From: an uncultured Pelagibacteraceae bacterium | GTDB taxonomy: Bacteria; Pseudomonadota; Alphaproteobacteria; Pelagibacterales; Pelagibacteraceae | Reading direction: 5' to 3' | Assembly (NCBI GenBank): GCA_902613855.1 | Contig: CACMIX010000003.1 | Span: 106,280 to 170,279, forward strand | Length of the DNA stretch: 64,000 bases | Part shown: one piece after another, positions 60,377-64,000 of the stretch | How positions within the stretch are numbered: position 1 is the first letter of the stretch | Layout of the letters: the number at the start of each line of letters is the position of its first letter | Made by a program: the position numbers and the translations under genes | The notes under the pieces: model-generated | The model's database searches: none | What the model was told of the DNA's origin: nothing | The model's input: only the letters and a program-made list of their open reading frames with translations

Positions 60377-61687
60377 TTAACTAACTGCAAAACTTACAAC
60401 ACTAAGTATTGCAATTACCCATATTGCTGGAGAAGTGCTTGAAAACTTTCCAGTAAATATTTTTATTAAAGCATAAGAAACAAATGCCAAGGCAATTCCA
60501 TTACTAATACTATAGGTTAATGGCATAGCTATCATCGCAAGTATGGCTGGAGCTGACTCTGATATATCATTCCACTCAATATCTGTAATATTTCTTATAA
60601 AAAGAACAGACACAAAGAGTAGGGCAGCACCATCAATTTGTTTAGGTAGACTAGTTGCAAGTGGTGCAAAAAATATACATGCTAAGAACAATAAACCAAT
60701 TACTAAAGAAGTCATTCCAGTTTTTCCACCAGCTTTGACACCAGCACCAGACTCTACATAGCTCGTTACAGTTGTTGTACCCATCATTGCACCAGCTACT
60801 GTTCCAACACTATCAGACAACATTGCTTTATTGATATCCTTAACTTTTCCATCTTTGCCAACTTTACCAGCTACATTAGCTACAGAAGTTAGTGTTCCTG
60901 CAGTGTCAAAAAAATCTATAAATAATAAAGTAAATATTACTGTAGACATTCCTGCTGTCATCGCAGCGGATAAATCAAATTCAAAAAGATATGTCATTGG
61001 AGGTGGTGAGCTTGCAATTCCATTAAATTTTGCAAGACCAGTTGCCCATGCAATTATACTGAATGCTAAAATACCTATAATAATGTTTCCTTTAACATTC
61101 ATTTTATCTAAAACTATAATTGCTATAAATGTTGCGCATCCTAATAGAACTAAAGGATCACCTAGATTACCAAGCTGCACTAACGTAACGGGATTGTCTA
61201 CAACAACTTCCATTATTTGTAGACCAATAATTGCAAGAAATAATCCTATTCCAGCACCTATTCCTAATTTTAGACTTTTTGGTATTGAGTTTATTAACCA
61301 AGCTCTAATTGGTGTAAGAGATATTATTAAGAATAATACACCCGCAACTAAGACTGCACCCAAAGCTTCTTGTGGTGTATATCCCATACCAGCACAAACT
61401 CCAAAAGCAACGAACGCATTAATTCCCATTCCTGGAGCAAGTCCAATAGGCCAAGTTTTTCCATAAAAGGCCATTATAAAACAAGCTAAAGCAGTTGCTA
61501 ATATTGTTGCTGTATAAACTGCGCCGAAATCAAAGAAACCTTTTTCGGGTCCGGCAAACTCTCCCGATAAGATAAATGGATTTAAAAACATTATGTATGC
61601 CATAGTCAAAAACGTAGTAGTTCCTGCTATGACTTCTGTTTTAAAATTTGTATTGTGTTTTTTGTAATTAAAATAATTATCAAGCAT
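60377..61687 (-). CDS. Purine permease, AzgA-like NCS2 family
   Basis: Inner-membrane purine transporter of 436 aa with about 12-13 helices. The N-terminus FKTEVIAGTTTFLTMAYIMFLNP, IGLAPGMGINAFVAFGVCAG, and GTTTVTSYVESGAGVKAGGKTG are characteristic of the AzgA/PbuG adenine-guanine-hypoxanthine group. A strong AGGAGG lies 4 nt before ATG. It converges on the phosphoribosyltransferase, and together they form a plausible uptake-and-salvage pair. No purine riboswitch is seen in the leader. Confidence 0.9.
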   Translation of the reverse strand: MLDNYFNYKKHNTNFKTEVIAGTTTFLTMAYIMFLNPFILSGEFAGPEKGFFDFGAVYTATILATALACFIMAFYGKTWPIGLAPGMGINAFVAFGVCAGMGYTPQEALGAVLVAGVLFLIISLTPIRAWLINSIPKSLKLGIGAGIGLFLAIIGLQIMEVVVDNPVTLVQLGNLGDPLVLLGCATFIAIIVLDKMNVKGNIIIGILAFSIIAWATGLAKFNGIASSPPPMTYLFEFDLSAAMTAGMSTVIFTLLFIDFFDTAGTLTSVANVAGKVGKDGKVKDINKAMLSDSVGTVAGAMMGTTTVTSYVESGAGVKAGGKTGMTSLVIGLLFLACIFFAPLATSLPKQIDGAALLFVSVLFIRNITDIEWNDISESAPAILAMIAMPLTYSISNGIALAFVSYALIKIFTGKFSSTSPAIWVIAILSVVSFAVS

Positions 61688-61752
61688 TTGTCCTCCTAAT
61701 AGTTGATATTTATTCGATTCTATTGATTATTTCCTTAATAAACCTTTATTTA

Positions 61753-61782
61753 TTCACAGCATTCAACTTAGAAGTTTATATT
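61753..61782 (+). promoter_or_regulatory. Candidate promoter of the small lipoprotein gene
   Basis: TTCACA (61753-61758) and TATATT (61777-61782) have an 18 bp spacer, each five-of-six. Initiation near 61789 would give a leader of about 24 nt. Confidence 0.4.
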
Positions 61783-61812
61783 TGTGCCATAATTAGGTTT
61801 TAAATTAAATTA

Positions 61813-62118
61813 ATGCATAATCTTAGAATTATTTTTATAAGTATAATTTTGTCTATGACAATTGCTGGCTGCCAGACAGTTAAACAAAAAACCGATTCAA
61901 TTATAGAAAAAGAGAATGAAAAATTGAGTGAGTTTATTGGAAAATCTGCAAGTAAGCTTCAAATGGAATTAGGAAAACCTGATGAGGATTTTAAGAACAG
62001 CAAAGGTAATTTTGAGTTTGTATATAATACAAAAAAATATTTGATACCTTGCGAGAGAAGATTTGAAATTAACTCAGAAAATATTGTTGTTGGTTTTGTG
62101 TCTAACGGCTGCTTTTAA
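61813..62118 (+). CDS. Small envelope lipoprotein, function unknown
   Basis: Predicted lipoprotein of 101 aa. The signal sequence LRIIFISIILSMTIAGC gives lipidation at Cys20. The mature part has a coiled-coil-like start, KTDSIIEKENEKLSEFIGKS, and SKLQMELGKPDEDFK that resembles the beginning of SmpA/OmlA (BamE-like) domains, plus two cysteines (PCERRF and SNGCF) that could form a disulfide. A BamE relation is only suggestive. Confidence 0.7.
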   Translation: MHNLRIIFISIILSMTIAGCQTVKQKTDSIIEKENEKLSEFIGKSASKLQMELGKPDEDFKNSKGNFEFVYNTKKYLIPCERRFEINSENIVVGFVSNGCF

Positions 62119-62124
62119 ATCAAA

Positions 62125-62150
62125 CTTGCGAGGATGTGAATCCCCGCAAG
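62125..62150. terminator. Imperfect hairpin between lipoprotein and hsp20
   Basis: CTTGCG and CGCAAG flank an A/C mismatch and GGAT/ATCC, a stem of ten pairs with a small loop. It lies 6 bp after the lipoprotein stop and 11 bp before the hsp20 stop. No T-run follows, as with the hairpin at 60341. It probably serves both convergent transcripts. Confidence 0.55.
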
Positions 62151-62161
62151 CAAGGTTAAAC

Positions 62162-62608
62162 TTATTTAATTTCTATAAGTTTTTTCTTTTTATGTTCTGG
62201 AATAATTCTTTCACATAATATTGTTAAAAGACCATCCTTAAGCTCAGCACCATTTACTTTTACGTCATCAGCAATAGTGAATGATCTTGCAAATTGTCTT
62301 TGAGAAATACCTTTATGAATAATTTCTCCATCAACATCACCGTTCTCAGATTTATTAACTTGTTTAGTTCTAACTGTTAATAAATTATCCTCAAACTCAA
62401 CCTCAACATCTTTCTTATTAAAGCCAGCTAATGCAACTTCAATTGCATAGTTGTCCTTACCTGTTTTTCTAATGTTATAAGGTGGGTAATTTGACTGCAT
62501 TGTCAAATTTCCATTTCCCAACATATTCTCAAATTGATCAAACATATCGTCAAAACCAATTGAAAACGGTCTAAGTGAGTTAAATATAGATAGATCCTTA
62601 CTTGTCAT
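62162..62608 (-). CDS. ibpA: Small heat-shock protein, Hsp20/IbpA family
   Basis: ATP-independent chaperone, 148 aa, binding unfolded proteins on heat stress. The alpha-crystallin domain runs about residues 40-130, with YPPYNIRKTGKDNYAIEVAL, AGFNKKDVEVEFEDNLLTV, and ISQRQFARSFTI and LKDGLLTILCERIIP-like C-terminus, then the IPE motif. Class A alphaproteobacterial pattern. AAGGAGG lies 5 nt before ATG inside a ROSE-like element, and an RpoH-like promoter precedes it. Confidence 0.95.
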   Translation of the reverse strand: MTSKDLSIFNSLRPFSIGFDDMFDQFENMLGNGNLTMQSNYPPYNIRKTGKDNYAIEVALAGFNKKDVEVEFEDNLLTVRTKQVNKSENGDVDGEIIHKGISQRQFARSFTIADDVKVNGAELKDGLLTILCERIIPEHKKKKLIEIK

Positions 62609-62613
62609 AATAT

Positions 62614-62664
62614 CCTCCTTTGTTAAGCAAGTTTATATTTAGTAAGCCCCATTAGGCGACTTAC
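62614..62664 (-). promoter_or_regulatory. ROSE-like RNA thermometer in the hsp20 leader
   Basis: The minus-strand leader first forms a hairpin GTAAGTCGCC-TAAT-GGGGCTTAC (62664-62642), then a second hairpin in which CUUGCU (62631-62626) can pair with the Shine-Dalgarno AGGAGG (62619-62614) across the loop UAACAA. The UUGCU opposite AGGAG, with a G-G mismatch and weak U-G pairs, is the hallmark of ROSE elements of alphaproteobacterial heat-shock genes, which free the ribosome site on warming. Recognised by pattern, not by a covariance search. Confidence 0.7.
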
Positions 62665-62670
62665 AAACAC

Positions 62671-62699
62671 TATTTAGTAACTACTTTTAATATTTCAAG
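62671..62699 (-). promoter_or_regulatory. Candidate heat-shock sigma (RpoH-like) promoter of hsp20
   Basis: Minus strand CTTGAA (62699-62694) and TAAATA (62676-62671) lie 17 bp apart. CTTGAA is the RpoH -35 core, and CTAAATA resembles the alphaproteobacterial RpoH -10. Initiation near 62664 coincides with the first base of the thermometer's first hairpin. Confidence 0.55.
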
Positions 62700-62708
62700 A
62701 TTAAAAAA

Positions 62709-64000
62709 TTAAATTTTTTTTGTAATTTTTAATGCAAACGCATAGTCGATGGCAATTTCTTCAATGGCACCATCTCGACCAGATTTACCACCATGACCTG
62801 CATTCATTTCAGTTTTTAATAAAAGCAAATTATTGTCAGTTTTATACTCTCTTAATTTTGCAGTAAATTTTGCAGGCTCATCAAATAGAACCCGGTTATC
62901 GCTAAGGCTTGTTGTTATTAAAATGTGTGGATAATCTTTTTTTTTTATATTGTTGTATGGAGCATAGGAAAAAATATAATCGAAATGCTCCTTGTTTTCT
63001 TTTGCGTTTCCAAATTCATCAAACTCTCCAACTGTTAAAGGTAAAGAATGATCAAGATTTGTTGTTAAAGAGTCAACAAAAGGCACAGCCATTATAATTC
63101 CTAAAAATAATTCTGGAGATTGATTTACAACTACACCCATAAGCAATCCACCTGCTGATCCACCCATACCAATGATTTTACCTTTAGAGGTATAGTTATT
63201 TTCTATTAAATATTTAGCAGCATGAATATAATCTTCAAAAGTATTTTTTTTATTTGTTAACTTTCCTTCTTTCCACCACTTCATTCCTTTTTCCATGCCC
63301 CCTCTTATATGGGCAGTTGCCCAAATTATATCTCTATCTATTAAACTTAATTTTGTTGAGGAAAAACTTGGGCTCATAGAGCTTCCATAAGATCCGTAAC
63401 CATAAAGGAGTAAATTGGCAGACCCGTCTAACTTCGTTTTTTTATGACGCGTAATTGTTAATGGCACTAATCTTCCATCGTGCGATTTGAACTCCACTCT
63501 TTCCACAATATAATTTTCTGGATTGTGTCCTGATGGAATTTCTTGTTCTTTAACAAGCTCTTTAGATTTATTCGATAAATTAAATCTATAAACTCTTGAA
63601 GGCGTTTTAGGCGAAGAATATCCAAGATAAACCTCATCGGTATCTCTATTTCTTTGAGTGAGAGAAACTCCTGGTACATATATCGTTTCGTCTGAAAATA
63701 TTAATTCTTGCTCTATATTTGTAGAAATATTTCTAACAAATAATTTATCTAGAGCATTAGACGTTTCAGATCGAATGATCCAATTTTTTAGAAAAGTTAT
63801 GCCTCCTATTAAAACTTCTTTTTTTGATAAAATAAAAGGTTTCCAGTCTTGTTTTTCTAAATTATCTGTAATGTCAATTTTAAAATCTTCTGCATTTTTG
63901 TTTGTATGATTATAAAATTTTCCATCCCATGAATTTGTTGAATATAGAACACCTTTTTCTCTTTTCATTATTAGCTTTGGAGAAGGGTCTGCCTCATTTA
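62709..64000 (-). CDS. ptrB: S9A serine oligopeptidase (oligopeptidase B-like), N-terminus outside window
   Basis: C-terminal part of a prolyl-oligopeptidase-family peptidase, which cuts short peptides after basic residues (OpdB) or proline. The track begins at an internal Met; the frame stays open to the edge (NEADPSPKLI before MKREKG), so the gene is truncated by the window. The tail of the beta-propeller is followed by LLLYGYGSYGSSMSPSFS, the nucleophile in IGMGGSAGGLLMG, and the histidine in MNAGHGGKSGRDGAIEE. RHKKTKLDGSANLLLYGYG favours oligopeptidase B. Confidence 0.88.
   Translation of the reverse strand, partial: NEADPSPKLIMKREKGVLYSTNSWDGKFYNHTNKNAEDFKIDITDNLEKQDWKPFILSKKEVLIGGITFLKNWIIRSETSNALDKLFVRNISTNIEQELIFSDETIYVPGVSLTQRNRDTDEVYLGYSSPKTPSRVYRFNLSNKSKELVKEQEIPSGHNPENYIVERVEFKSHDGRLVPLTITRHKKTKLDGSANLLLYGYGSYGSSMSPSFSSTKLSLIDRDIIWATAHIRGGMEKGMKWWKEGKLTNKKNTFEDYIHAAKYLIENNYTSKGKIIGMGGSAGGLLMGVVVNQSPELFLGIIMAVPFVDSLTTNLDHSLPLTVGEFDEFGNAKENKEHFDYIFSYAPYNNIKKKDYPHILITTSLSDNRVLFDEPAKFTAKLREYKTDNNLLLLKTEMNAGHGGKSGRDGAIEEIAIDYAFALKITKKI

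Noticed and set aside
60831-61466. 211-aa plus-strand ORF
   Set aside because: Antisense shadow of the purine permease; composition rich in Pro/Ile/Thr from reversed membrane codons.
61688-61812. Purine riboswitch before the permease
   Set aside because: The conserved purine-aptamer stems and junction sequences are absent; the leader is plain AT-rich DNA with a strong Shine-Dalgarno.

Overview
The window looks like a piece of a SAR11 (Pelagibacterales, Alphaproteobacteria) chromosome. The evidence is strongly AT-rich DNA, very small intergenic spaces (the longest is about 190 bp, so there is no gene-free stretch over 300 bp), short proteins rich in Lys, Asn and Ile, and alphaproteobacterial marker genes: class I lysyl-tRNA synthetase, a RegA/ActR regulator, the ChvI-ChvG pair, a SAM-II riboswitch before metX, and F1 ATPase genes separated from F0. 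The assignment rests on recognised gene content, not on a database search. I see no tRNA, rRNA, CRISPR array, insertion sequence, prophage or integrase. All of it reads as core chromosome.

Layout. 1-12.7 kb (+): a central-carbon operon, sdhA (cut by the left edge)-sdhB-mmsA-mdh-sucC-sucD-sucA-sucB-lpdA, the TCA arc from 2-oxoglutarate to oxaloacetate plus one acyl-CoA-forming aldehyde dehydrogenase. 12.7-19.6 kb (+): priA, then the F1 operon atpHAGDC. 19.6-26.1 kb (-): one nine-gene operon read rplU-rpmA-obgE-proB-proA-nadD-rsfS-ctpA-rppH. 26.2-28.6 kb (-): metX-metW-gloB, headed by a SAM-II riboswitch. 28.8-30.8 kb (+): hisC-tyrA. 30.8-34.3 kb (-): trkH-ampG-NlpC/P60 hydrolase. 34.4-38.0 kb (+): lysS-pyrD, then rpmB and a queuosine-precursor transporter. 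38.0-41.1 kb (-): a polyamine operon (PLP decarboxylase, deoxyhypusine-synthase-like protein, agmatinase-family hydrolase). 41.2-41.8 kb: regA-type regulator, then bioY (-) and polA (+). 45.3-50.9 kb (+): chvI-chvG-ahcY-tsaE-amgK-murU. 50.9-59.8 kb: gpmA, a VanZ-like protein, a transglycosylase-like lipoprotein, an RND pump with its adaptor, a sulfurtransferase, msrA, a DMT permease, an AlkA-like glycosylase and a DUF1330 protein. 59.8-61.7 kb: a purine phosphoribosyltransferase converging on a purine permease. 61.8-64 kb: a small lipoprotein, an Hsp20 chaperone with an apparent heat-regulated leader, and the C-terminal part of an S9A oligopeptidase cut by the right edge.

Shared themes. Energy: the TCA genes and F1 ATPase adjoin. 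Methyl cycle: metX, metW, ahcY and msrA are all here, with metX under SAM control. Cell-wall turnover: AmpG, an NlpC/P60 hydrolase, a transglycosylase-like lipoprotein and the AmgK/MurU pair suggest muropeptide recycling. Compaction is extreme: start and stop codons overlap as TAATG or ATGA, and four convergent gene pairs share their stop codons in exactly 4 nt. The most noteworthy signals are a ROSE-like RNA thermometer with an RpoH-like promoter before hsp20, the polyamine operon with a DHS homologue, a condensed chvIG-ahcY-tsaE-amgK-murU locus, and several promoters placed so close to the ATG that the mRNAs would be leaderless or nearly so.
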